Below are positions 17,806 through 25,535 of a DNA stretch of 64,000 nt, one piece after another. This DNA comes from Oscillospiraceae bacterium (GTDB lineage Bacteria > Bacillota > Clostridia > Oscillospirales > Acutalibacteraceae). Under the pieces are notes generated by a model. The model was not told where the DNA came from. It saw nothing but the letters and a program-made list of their open reading frames with translations, and did no database searches. The position numbers and the translations under genes were made by a program. Location of the stretch: positions 1 to 64,000 of the forward strand of contig JAQXVY010000034.1 in NCBI GenBank assembly GCA_029225165.1, in the 5' to 3' direction. Every line of letters begins with the position of its first letter. The first letter of the stretch is position 1.

Positions 17806-19305
17806 TCACTTAAATGTAAGTTTGATATTTTCTTTTTTGATTATCAAGCTGACATAGTCGTTTTCGTTCCAAAGGTCTTCATCATCAAAAATAAAGTCAA
17901 ATTCATTTTCTGTTCTGACAATATACTGGTAATGGTCGCCCTTGTAGATAAGTGAAACTATGTTACCTGTAACTCCGCCCTCTTCTGCATCGTCACTCAT
18001 TTCAATACAGCCAAATACAGGTATGGAAACATTAACCTCAGTTCCTGCTGTGTGAATTACATTTCCGTCCTTGTCAACAAGGTTGTCGTCCTCGTCATAG
18101 TGAGAGCCCACAAACAGCTTTGTAAGGTCGCACTCAAATTCACCGTCGGCAAATTCAACGGTATTGTGCTTTGTAATAACACCTTCAAAGTCGTTGGTTG
18201 TAACATTGTTTTCGATAAGGTGGATTGAGTCAGGCTCTATCATAATGCCTATGGTATCACCTACAACGGCATTTTTAACGGACTGAATTACAATTTCGTT
18301 GTCACCTGAAAGGACTGTGATTTCGTAATGGATGCCCTTGAATACAACGGAATCCACCACAACATCAATCATACCCTCTCCCTTTGGGGTCATTATTACA
18401 TCCTCGGGACGGACAACAACATCAACCCTTGTGCCCCTTGGCAAGTCGTCAACGCAGTCAAAAATGTGGTTACAGAAGGAAACCTGCATTTTACCTGTAA
18501 CCTTGCCGTTGTAGATGTTGCTTTCTCCGATAAAGTCGGCTACAAAAGCATTTTGAGGTTCGTTATAGATTTCCTCGGGAGTGCCGATTTGCTGAATAAC
18601 TCCGTCGGACATTACAACGATTTTGTCGGACATAGTGAGAGCCTCTTCTTGGTCGTGAGTGACATAGATAAAGGTGATGCCCAACTTTTCGTGCATTGAT
18701 TTAAGCTCTATCTGCATTTCCTTACGCATTTTCAGGTCAAGTGCACCTAATGGCTCATCAAGGAGCAAAATTCTCGGTTCGTTAACAATAGCCCTTGCGA
18801 TTGCTATTCTCTGCTGTTGACCGCCTGAAAGTGTGTCAACAGAACGCTTTTCAAAGCCCTCAAGGTCAACTATTTCCAAGGCTCTTTTTACTTTTTGGTC
18901 AATCTCTTTTTTAGAGAGTTTTTCTTTTCTCTTAATAACCTTACCGTTTTCATTTTGGTAGGTTGATTCAACAGTCTTCATCTTAAGACCGAAGGCTACA
19001 TTTTCATATATATTAAGGTGAGGAAACAGCGCATACCGCTGAAACACCGTGTTAATCGGTCGTTCATAAGGCGGTAAATTGCTGATGCTTTTTCCGTCAA
19101 GTGTAATTTCACCTGTTGTCGGAAGCTCAAAGCCTGCTATCATACGCAGGGTTGTTGTTTTTCCACAGCCTGACGGACCGAGCAAAGTGACAAATTCACC
19201 ATTTTTCACTTCAAGGTTGAAGTCATCAACCGCTGTTACATCACCGTACATTTTTACGATGTTTTTAAGTTCAATAATGTTGTTTGTTCCTAAATTTTTA
19301 GACAT
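17806..19305 (-). CDS. potA: Polyamine ABC transporter ATPase PotA with extended C-terminus
   Basis: Energises polyamine import. Walker A GPSGCGKTT at 43-51, signature LSGGQQQRIAIARA, Walker B RILLLDEPLGALD, and a conserved His in YVTHDQEEALTMSD are all intact. A linker with Lys/Glu-rich insert (about 115-130) precedes the signature. The usual PotA is about 350-380 residues; this one has 499, with a first TOBE-like domain around 265-370 and an added, Asp/Glu-rich segment (about 372-499) that looks like a second TOBE-type regulatory domain. First gene of the operon, with its own promoter at 19401-19429 and a leader hairpin. Confidence 0.92.
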   Translation of the reverse strand: MSKNLGTNNIIELKNIVKMYGDVTAVDDFNLEVKNGEFVTLLGPSGCGKTTTLRMIAGFELPTTGEITLDGKSISNLPPYERPINTVFQRYALFPHLNIYENVAFGLKMKTVESTYQNENGKVIKRKEKLSKKEIDQKVKRALEIVDLEGFEKRSVDTLSGGQQQRIAIARAIVNEPRILLLDEPLGALDLKMRKEMQIELKSMHEKLGITFIYVTHDQEEALTMSDKIVVMSDGVIQQIGTPEEIYNEPQNAFVADFIGESNIYNGKVTGKMQVSFCNHIFDCVDDLPRGTRVDVVVRPEDVIMTPKGEGMIDVVVDSVVFKGIHYEITVLSGDNEIVIQSVKNAVVGDTIGIMIEPDSIHLIENNVTTNDFEGVITKHNTVEFADGEFECDLTKLFVGSHYDEDDNLVDKDGNVIHTAGTEVNVSIPVFGCIEMSDDAEEGGVTGNIVSLIYKGDHYQYIVRTENEFDFIFDDEDLWNENDYVSLIIKKENIKLTFK

Positions 19306-19366
19306 TACGCCCTCCCTATTTATTACCCGATTTTAACATTTCAGCTACCGTTAAGGTCTGCTGAAA

Positions 19367-19391
19367 AAAACAGAGGCTTTACCTCTGTTTT
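19367..19391 (-). promoter_or_regulatory. Leader hairpin with U-tract upstream of potA
   Basis: On the minus strand AAAACAGAGG and CCTCTGTTTT form a stem with loop TAAAG, followed by a T run. It sits only about 5-10 bases beyond the expected start of the potA message and about 60 bases before the potA ATG. It looks like an intrinsic terminator or a 5' stabilising hairpin. The position is too early for ordinary attenuation. Confidence 0.45.
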
Positions 19392-19400
19392 CCAAAAAGA

Positions 19401-19429
19401 ATTATACACAAATATTATGTTATAGTCAA
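19401..19429 (-). promoter_or_regulatory. Sigma-A promoter of potABCD
   Basis: On the minus strand a TTGACT -35 box (19429-19424) and perfect TATAAT -10 box (19406-19401) are 17 bases apart, about 95 bases upstream of potA. By eye this is one of the best promoters in the window. Confidence 0.75.
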
Positions 19430-19472
19430 TAAATTAGAAGATACTTTTAAATTTTACAATTTGTTAAAAAAA

Positions 19473-19494
19473 TATCCCGAATTAAATCGGGATA
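19473..19494 (-). terminator. Terminator after formate/nitrite transporter gene
   Basis: TATCCCGA and TCGGGATA form an 8-bp stem with a six-base loop, followed on the minus strand by seven T. It lies 14 bases past the end of the transporter gene. Confidence 0.85.
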
Positions 19495-19507
19495 ATAAAA
19501 ATAGAAA

Positions 19508-20347
19508 TTATTTATTCCATACTTTCCTATGTGCAAGGTAGAATGGAATACCTACAAATAGCATACCGCCGACGATATTGCCAAGTGTCACATAGATTAT
19601 GGAGTCGATTCCGTTAAGGGAAAGTAGGTTGTTTGACTGCTGAAGAGTTACCCCGTAGAGGTTGTTTGCCATTTGGGTATATTGCGGGTTTGTGGCTGAT
19701 AGGATTCCCATTGGTATGTAAAACATATTGGCTATGCTATGCTCAAAACCACAGACTACAAAGGCGAAAATCGGGAAAAATATTGCGAAAATTTTGCCCA
19801 CTACCTCTTTTGCAATGCTTGACATCAAAATTGCCATACACACAAAAATGTTGCACAGGATTCCGCTTGTAAAGGCTTTTAACGGGGAGATTGTTGTTTT
19901 TGCTACGGCAATTTTTATTGCATAAGCACCCACAGCCCCCGAGCCTATATCAAGCTGACCTGAGTAGAAAATAAGGAAATCTACTGTTAATGCACCCAGT
20001 AGATTTGAGAAAAATACAACAAACAGATTAATTAAAATCTTCCTTGACTTTACCTTTTTGTCAAGGGCACCCATAATCATCAGGCAATTTCCTGTAAAAA
20101 GCTCGCTACCGCTAAATACAACCATCATAAGACCGACAGGAAACAAGCATCCTGCTACAACACGCTGAAGACCGGCATTTTCAACACCAAAGGACGCAAC
20201 ATTACTCGCATCACCTCCAAGGGCAATAAAAGCACCTGCCATAATTCCCAGTAAAATCATTTTTAGAATGGGGAGATTTGATTTTTTAATTTCTGAATTT
20301 ATATTAATATCTGCTATTTGCATTAGCATATCGGGACTTTTGCTCAT
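19508..20347 (-). CDS. Formate/nitrite transporter (FNT family)
   Basis: A 279-residue membrane channel of the FocA/NirC family, with six helices and Gly-rich pore turns. The LGIMAGAFIALGGDASN and NLVGAL-type (FSNLLGALTVDF) blocks, GSELFTGNCLMI, and the later SGILCNIFVCMAI and ANMFYIPMG segments match the duplicated three-helix repeat. It could export formate made by fermentation or import nitrite; substrate cannot be decided by eye. The ATG at 20347 is preferred, as GGAGGAG lies just upstream and the four earlier codons contain that site. It is transcribed alone, ending at its own terminator. Confidence 0.88.
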   Translation of the reverse strand: MSKSPDMLMQIADININSEIKKSNLPILKMILLGIMAGAFIALGGDASNVASFGVENAGLQRVVAGCLFPVGLMMVVFSGSELFTGNCLMIMGALDKKVKSRKILINLFVVFFSNLLGALTVDFLIFYSGQLDIGSGAVGAYAIKIAVAKTTISPLKAFTSGILCNIFVCMAILMSSIAKEVVGKIFAIFFPIFAFVVCGFEHSIANMFYIPMGILSATNPQYTQMANNLYGVTLQQSNNLLSLNGIDSIIYVTLGNIVGGMLFVGIPFYLAHRKVWNK

Positions 20348-20458
20348 TTTCTCCTCCAAATATAAAAACTATGTGATAGAATACCATACTTTTTTCGTTA
20401 ATACAAGGAAAATGAAGTAAAAAAATAGTGGTAAGCTATAAATATATCAAATTAGTAC

Positions 20459-20487
20459 TTGATTTTTGATTTCAGTTATTGTATAAT
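20459..20487 (+). promoter_or_regulatory. Promoter of tRNA-Ser(GGA)
   Basis: TTGATT (20459-20464) and TATAAT (20482-20487) are 17 bases apart and end 12 bases before the tRNA. Confidence 0.75.
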
Positions 20488-20499
20488 AGGCAATGTTGT

Positions 20500-20592
20500 G
20501 GAGAGTTGTCCGAGATGGCCGAAGGAGCACGATTGGAAATCGTGTAAACCGTTAAAGCGGTTTCGAGGGTTCGAATCCCTTGCTCTCCGCCA
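20500..20592 (+). tRNA. tRNA-Ser(GGA)
   Basis: The 93-base sequence folds as a class II tRNA. GGAGAGT pairs with GCTCTCC, with discriminator G and encoded CCA. The anticodon loop TTGGAAA gives anticodon GGA, reading UCU and UCC. A long variable arm (CCGTTAAAGCGG) and the GTTCGAATC T loop are present. Confidence 0.96.
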
Positions 20593-20600
20593 AAGAATGG

Positions 20601-20657
20601 CTTATCTATCGCATTTCTAAGCCCTTAGGAATTGCATAGGTAAGTCTTTTTCTTTTG
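20601..20657 (+). terminator. Terminator after tRNA-Ser(GGA)
   Basis: An imperfect long stem (CTTATCTAT...CTAAG with CTTAG...ATAGGTAAG, 20601-20644) is followed by TCTTTTTCTTTTG. It closes the tRNA transcript. The bases after it to 20795 show no gene. Confidence 0.7.
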
Positions 20658-20795
20658 TTTAAAAAAGAGTTTTTCTAATAGATTTCTAATGTTTATTTGT
20701 AAACCATCATATCAACTTGCAAAGAAATAGGAAAAATATCAACCTTTTTTATTTTTGCGAACCTATTTATTAACCTAATCTTTGATGAAGAGCCA

Positions 20796-20837
20796 AAAGA
20801 CTGCATTTCTACTATTTTCAGTAGATTTGCAGTCTTT
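20796..20837. terminator. Bidirectional-looking hairpin downstream of Big_2 protein gene
   Basis: AAAGACTGCA...TCTACT pairs with AGTAGA...TGCAGTCTTT around a short loop. T runs on both sides are modest. It could end the minus-strand gene that stops at 20949. Confidence 0.55.
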
Positions 20838-20948
20838 ATTAATACTGTTTTTTACAGTTCCTTATTGCATTAATTTGTTTTCTTTGCCTGCTTTACATAC
20901 ATATTTGACAGTAAACCATTTTCTGAATTGTTTTTAGTTTAAAATATA

Positions 20949-23087
20949 TTACTTTACTTTAACTTTGCATGTAAGTTTAATTCCGTTGGTATTGACGGTA
21001 ATTGTTACAGTTTTTCCTTTCCTTGCTTTTTTATTTACTGTAATATTACCTTTTGAATTTACAGTGCAAATTCTTTTATTTGATGATGAAAAACTTGCCG
21101 TACCGATTTTACCAATAATTTTTAGAATATAACTTTTACCTCTGCCAATTAAAACTGAAGTTCTGTTTAACTTTGGATTAATCACCTTTACGGTAAGCGT
21201 TTTTGAAACACTATTATTCGTTACCGTAATTTTAGCAGTACCTTGCTTTATTGCCGTCACTTTTCCTTTAGAATTTACTTTTGCAATCTTTGTGTTACTG
21301 CTCTTGTAAGTAGTCTTGCCCTTCCCGTTTTTAACAGTCGCCTTTATTTTTGTTGTACCTGTAACATACAGGGTTTTCTTCATTGGCGAAATAGATAGAG
21401 ATGTCTTTTTAACATTAGAGCCAACATTTATAGTAAATTTTTTTGATATGTCAGGTCTGTACTTTAGACTGATTTTAACCCGTGCAGTTCCTGCCTTTTT
21501 CATAGAAAAGATCACCGTATTATTACCGATATACTTGTAGGACAATACACTTTTATCAGAAACAGAAACTTTAAATTCGCCACCCTTGGAAGTATCACTA
21601 TTTACAGTAACCCAGCACAGTAAAGTATCACCAACCTTGTACTTACTGTCGTATTTACTGTAATAGTATCCGGTGGTATCACTACCATTTTTCCACCATA
21701 CTTTGAATGTACCGGGTACTTTAAATTTATTCTTATAACCACAAACAGAGCAAACCTGAGTGGCAATATTATTATTTTTGGTTGCGTTTACAATTTTAAA
21801 AGTGTGACCGTTTTTGATTATTACCGAATTATTCTTTGAAATATCTTGGGTAGTTATTTCGTAAAATGTATTCACTTCATCATTCCATGTGTACCAAACA
21901 ATTTTACCGTTAATCACAACAGGCTCACAATCCGAAAGATTGCCGTTCATAGTGTAAATTTTGCTGACCCTATTACCGTTACCGTCAATTTTGGTATAAT
22001 AAACTTTAGATTTTCTGCTCCACATAAGCAAAAATCTGTTGTCGTTGATTTTTACAAGATGAGGTGTTGATGCAGAAATGTCAGCCTCACCGTAGCATGT
22101 AATAGTATTGACCGTGTTTTTACCTGTTTCTTTTGAGGTGGCAGAAATAAAAATATTTCTTGTTTCTGAATTTTCATAATCGTCAAAATTGACATAATTT
22201 CCGGCAATTAAGTATGAGGTGTCGGATATTTCAAAACCACCCACAGATGTACCTGTGTAATTATCCCCTATTCCCCCGGGAATTTCAACAACATTATTGT
22301 AACTGCAGCTTGAGCTGAAAGTGCCGTCACTTATATCCGAACTGTATTTAAACAGTGATACTGCTCTTGGATAAGCGTCACCGTGATCCACAGCAACAAT
22401 TTTGTTATTTTCAACCTGAATAAACTGGTTAAAGGAATGGCTAGCATATCCCACACTTGCATTCATAATGGATGTAAAGGAATCAGTAATTTTCACATTA
22501 TCAATATCAAACTGAAAAGTGACATTTGCCTGATGATGGTACCCGTCATCAGTTTTGTACATCTCGTGACAGGTTCTGACCAGAAGATATTTTCCGGACA
22601 CTGTCATTCTTGCAGAGCCTGCATCAAAGGGAATATATGTATTGGCACCATAAAGACCGCCGGAGCCTAATCTGTTCCAGTTTTTGTCATATTTTGTAAT
22701 TCTGTAAACTTCCACAGAATCGTCCTCGTTGTAATTTGTCTGACCACTGAGAACAAAATAATTTTTATCAGTTGCATAAAAACCACCGAATATGGGAAGT
22801 TCCTGTGTAATTTTCTTACTTTTTACAATATTATATTTATAATCATAGTATTCAACAAGATAACCCTTTTTGACTGCATCGGACTGTAATCTCATTATTC
22901 CGACACCTGTATCGCAGATATAGGAATTTACAGGAAACGACCAAACTTCATAATCCTGACACTCTACATTACTTCCGTTATAAATTTCACAAATAGTTTT
23001 TACAGCAAATGCGTTAGTACCTGAAAAAGCAATACAACTTAACAATATACTTATTGTCAGCATTTGACTTAAAATTTTTTTAATCAT
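20949..23087 (-). CDS. Secreted protein with C-terminal Big_2 (bacterial Ig-like) domains
   Basis: A 712-residue exported protein. Signal peptide 1-27 (IAFSGTNAFA); residues about 40-420 have repeated strand patterns such as YFVLSGQTNYNEDDSVEVYR and NRFLLMWSRKSKVYYTKIDGN that suggest a beta-propeller; a HTFKIVN...CSVCGYKNKF Cys-x-x-Cys knuckle lies near 450. Then come a beta domain and Big_2 repeats (KIKATVKNGKGKTTYKSSN, IAKVNSKGKVTAIKQGTAKI) up to the Lys-rich end. There is no anchor, but the high positive charge would favour wall binding. The ATG at 23087 is preferred over a GTG three codons earlier because GAGGTG lies 6 bases before it. Possible adhesin; activity unknown. Confidence 0.7.
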   Translation of the reverse strand: MIKKILSQMLTISILLSCIAFSGTNAFAVKTICEIYNGSNVECQDYEVWSFPVNSYICDTGVGIMRLQSDAVKKGYLVEYYDYKYNIVKSKKITQELPIFGGFYATDKNYFVLSGQTNYNEDDSVEVYRITKYDKNWNRLGSGGLYGANTYIPFDAGSARMTVSGKYLLVRTCHEMYKTDDGYHHQANVTFQFDIDNVKITDSFTSIMNASVGYASHSFNQFIQVENNKIVAVDHGDAYPRAVSLFKYSSDISDGTFSSSCSYNNVVEIPGGIGDNYTGTSVGGFEISDTSYLIAGNYVNFDDYENSETRNIFISATSKETGKNTVNTITCYGEADISASTPHLVKINDNRFLLMWSRKSKVYYTKIDGNGNRVSKIYTMNGNLSDCEPVVINGKIVWYTWNDEVNTFYEITTQDISKNNSVIIKNGHTFKIVNATKNNNIATQVCSVCGYKNKFKVPGTFKVWWKNGSDTTGYYYSKYDSKYKVGDTLLCWVTVNSDTSKGGEFKVSVSDKSVLSYKYIGNNTVIFSMKKAGTARVKISLKYRPDISKKFTINVGSNVKKTSLSISPMKKTLYVTGTTKIKATVKNGKGKTTYKSSNTKIAKVNSKGKVTAIKQGTAKITVTNNSVSKTLTVKVINPKLNRTSVLIGRGKSYILKIIGKIGTASFSSSNKRICTVNSKGNITVNKKARKGKTVTITVNTNGIKLTCKVKVK

Positions 23088-23276
23088 AAATATCACCTCA
23101 AATTATTAGCCAATATGAAATGTATATAGTAACATACCTTTTATTTATATTGTACAATTGTTTATATATATTGTCAATAAATTGCATATTAATGTTAAAA
23201 ATGTACCGACCCCCGAGATTAGATTTAAACTAACCATATGGAGATCGGTAGAGTGTTGTTAGATCATATTACATCC

Positions 23277-23445
23277 TAAATTTTACTGTATACCACTTGT
23301 TGGGACAATTACTCTTACATAGTAGGTTTTGCCATTTTAAGGTTTAATAAAATAGCTGTGTTTTTGCTGTTCTTCAGAATCTTTGCACCCTTGTAACTTT
23401 TGTTTGCGGCAAGTTGTGCTGTGTAATGCACTGCTGTTTTCCGTA
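23277..23445 (-). pseudogene. Decayed fragment of the LRR/Fn3 surface gene (C-terminal Fn3 domain)
   Basis: The + strand here matches, with scattered changes and a deletion, the + strand at 33556-33740, which is the 3' end of the 911-residue LRR protein gene. Shared stretches include AAATTTTACTGT, TACCACTTGTT, CTTACATAGTAGGTTTTGCC and CTGTTCTTCA. No intact reading frame remains. It is a broken partial copy, not an active gene. Confidence 0.8.
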
Positions 23446-23447
23446 AT

Positions 23448-23482
23448 GATTCTTCGGTCGTTTCACTCCCTCAGAATGACAG
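23448..23482. repeat. Fragment of a dispersed repeat related to the element at 54215
   Basis: GATTCTTCGGTCG followed by CTCCCTCAGAATGACAG resembles the internal arm of the element at 54380-54415 (GATTCCTCGGTCG ... CTCCCTCGGAATGACAG). Only one arm is present here. Confidence 0.55.
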
Positions 23483-23514
23483 AGTATAGACGTTAGAACA
23501 CAAGACTAATAGCA

Positions 23515-23583
23515 AATAATTAAATTAGTTGAGTAGCCGACCTCTCACACCACCGTGCGTACGGTTCCGTACAGGTTGGTTCA
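23515..23583 (-). mobile_element. Group II intron 3' end (domain V/VI remnant)
   Basis: On the minus strand the segment contains CCGTACGCACGGTGGTGTG then AGAGGTCGGCTACTC, the typical layout of bacterial group II intron domains V and VI. It directly follows the truncated intron-encoded protein at 23585-23822. The rest of the intron is missing, so splicing is not expected. Confidence 0.65.
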
Positions 23584-23584
23584 A

Positions 23585-23822
23585 TCATATTCCGCTCCCT
23601 GCAACAGCCCAATAGCCTTTTTGGGTGTTTCCGTTTCGGTAAGCCTGCCACTGGGGCATTCCTAATTTCTTTAGGTTTTCTACCCTTGTTTTCGGCTTCT
23701 TCCACTGCTTCCAGATATACATTCGTATTCTTCTGCGTAACCAACCGTTCCAATCTTCCATTGTGCTCTTCATTTCCGCTATTACATAGTAATACAGCCA
23801 GCCTTTAATGTTATGTAATACA
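23585..23822 (-). pseudogene. ltrA: C-terminal remnant of group II intron reverse transcriptase/maturase
   Basis: The minus strand encodes a piece of the maturase domain: IKGWLYYYVIAEMK, then the hallmark WLRRRIRMYIWKQWKKPKT, LKKLGMP and GNTQKGYWAVAGS, before a stop. An intact intron protein has over 400 residues with an upstream reverse-transcriptase domain; none of that is here, and the usual last 25 or so residues are lost as well. It marks a past insertion followed by deletion. Upstream sequence (23830-23930) does not continue the frame. Confidence 0.85.
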
Positions 23823-23931
23823 TAGTCAAGCTTTCTGCCCTGTCTTTGGGAAGTAATACTAATACTTGATAGAAAGCAGACTTATATTTGCGAGGATAAT
23901 TTTCAGAGGACAAGGCTGACGCCTTGCAAGG

Positions 23932-24045
23932 ACGACAACGCAGTACTCTGGAAATTATACCGCAAAGATTTTTGAAGGGGCAACCGAGGAACAGATTAAC
24001 GCTGTACTTGACAAAGGCATTACAAAGGACTTTCCTTTCAACTAA
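23932..24045 (+). pseudogene. C-terminal fragment of an unknown protein
   Basis: An open stretch ends at TAA 24043-24045 and reads as a plausible protein tail, including KIFEGATEEQINAVLDKG and ITKDFPFN. No start or ribosome site is seen and the preceding sequence belongs to unrelated debris. It may derive from an integrative element; the source family is not recognised. Confidence 0.4.
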
Positions 24046-24052
24046 CATACAG

Positions 24053-24169
24053 GTTGGAGGGTAGTGGAGGGTTTGAGGATTTTTCTAATTCTTTACATTA
24101 GAAAAATAAACAAATAAATATATATAAAGGTTTCTAAAAAACCATCAAAACCTTCCTCAACCCTCCAAC
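24053..24169. repeat. Inverted repeat with GGAGGG arms
   Basis: GTTGGAGGGT at 24053-24062 is matched by its exact inverse at 24160-24169, and further GGAGGGTTTGAGG-like runs inside pair imperfectly. Between them lies AT-rich DNA. It could be an old element end or origin-type sequence of a lost mobile element. The remaining bases to 24292 hold no gene. Confidence 0.5.
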
Positions 24170-24292
24170 AAGAGGTAATTCATGATAATCAATTTTAATA
24201 ACCTACAGGAGTTTGCATACAAAGTTTTATTTTTTTCTGCTTCCTTTGGCTATTTGCTTTACTTTACTGATAAGTATTTTATATATATTGCT

Positions 24293-25483
24293 TTAAGTTG
24301 AAGTGCTGAATTTAAAGCCATTACTTTTTGCATATTTTTCGGCAGATGAACCTTTACCTCCTGTTATTTTGAAACCGCTGATTTTCTTATAACTAAAAGT
24401 AGATTTATCAAAATAATAGCCTATTGCATATTGACCGATTTCTTTAACACTGCTTGGTATTGTTATACTTTTAAGTTTTGTACAGTTACTAAAAGCACAA
24501 ACCTGAATGTACTTAACGCTCTTTGGTATCGTTACACTTCTTAAGTTTTTACAATTATAAAATGCAGCACTTGCTATTACAGTTGTTCCGCTTTTTATAG
24601 TTATTGAAGTTTTTGTTGGCATATTGCCCTTATACTCATACGCTGTCTTTCCAAGGTATATAACGCCGTTTGGTTGTTTATTATACCATGCGGTGTTTGA
24701 AAATGCATCAAAACCAATTTTAGCACAGCCACCAAAGGTTATACTTTTCAGGTTCGTACAATCCATGAAAGATGCCTGTTCGATGTTTGTTACACTATTG
24801 GGGATTTTAATACTTGTAAGACCTGTGCAATTATTAAAAGACATAAAGCCTATTGATTGAACTGTGTTGGGAATAGTGATTCTTTTTAAGTTTTCATTAT
24901 TCATAAATGCGCCGTGAGATATTGCTTTTGTTCCTCTTTTAAAGGCTATGGATTTGTTTTTTGGCATACTGCCTTTATAGTTTAGAGCAACTTTTCCTGC
25001 ATATACAACACCGTTGGGTTTGGAGTTGTACCATGCAGTTTCATCAAATGAATCGGATGATATGTCGATGGTGCTTTGGGAAAATTTAATGGTTTTTAAA
25101 GACTTGCAACCGAAAAATGCACACTGACCAATTACTTTAACACTGCTTGGAATTGTAACGCTTTTAAGCTTTGTGTTGTTGCTAAATGCGTAAACACCTA
25201 TGTGTGTAACACTTTTTCCTTTGATTTTACTTGGGATAGATAGTGTACTTGCCTTGCCGGTGTATTTTGAAATTAAAACTTTGTTGCCTGATTTAACATA
25301 GTTTCCATCTGAATCTACAAAATAGTATTGATAGTAACCACTTTTTAATGGACCGTTTGAAACGCCTGTGGCGAATGTTTGTGCTGTTACCGCACCTGCT
25401 GAAACCGATGTAATGCACACGACGCTTGCAAGCATCGATAACACCATTAATACTGATAAAATTATTCTTAGTTTCTTATACAT
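24293..25483 (-). CDS. Secreted BspA-type leucine-rich-repeat protein
   Basis: A 396-residue protein: signal peptide (1-31), a short domain with TGKASTLSIPSKIKGKSV, then about nine LRR_5 units of the form KSVTIPSSVKVIGQCAFFGC to near residue 385. Two units end in WYNxxPNGVVYxGKxAxxYKG, a typical insertion of gut Firmicutes BspA-like proteins. There is no wall-anchoring motif or membrane helix. Such proteins bind host or polysaccharide partners; which one is unknown. It has a GGAG site before the ATG and lies 52 bases downstream of the wall-binding transglutaminase-like gene. Confidence 0.85.
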   Translation of the reverse strand: MYKKLRIILSVLMVLSMLASVVCITSVSAGAVTAQTFATGVSNGPLKSGYYQYYFVDSDGNYVKSGNKVLISKYTGKASTLSIPSKIKGKSVTHIGVYAFSNNTKLKSVTIPSSVKVIGQCAFFGCKSLKTIKFSQSTIDISSDSFDETAWYNSKPNGVVYAGKVALNYKGSMPKNKSIAFKRGTKAISHGAFMNNENLKRITIPNTVQSIGFMSFNNCTGLTSIKIPNSVTNIEQASFMDCTNLKSITFGGCAKIGFDAFSNTAWYNKQPNGVIYLGKTAYEYKGNMPTKTSITIKSGTTVIASAAFYNCKNLRSVTIPKSVKYIQVCAFSNCTKLKSITIPSSVKEIGQYAIGYYFDKSTFSYKKISGFKITGGKGSSAEKYAKSNGFKFSTST

Positions 25484-25535
25484 AATAATTACTCCTTGTT
25501 TTTTTTAGAAATAAAATTTTTGCAGAAAAATAGTA

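Noticed and set aside
23240-23262. AGATCGGTAGAGTGTTG resembles a sequencing adapter
   Set aside because: The match to the common adapter is imperfect and flanking sequence continues normally, so contamination or misjoin cannot be argued from it. Worth a read-level check only.
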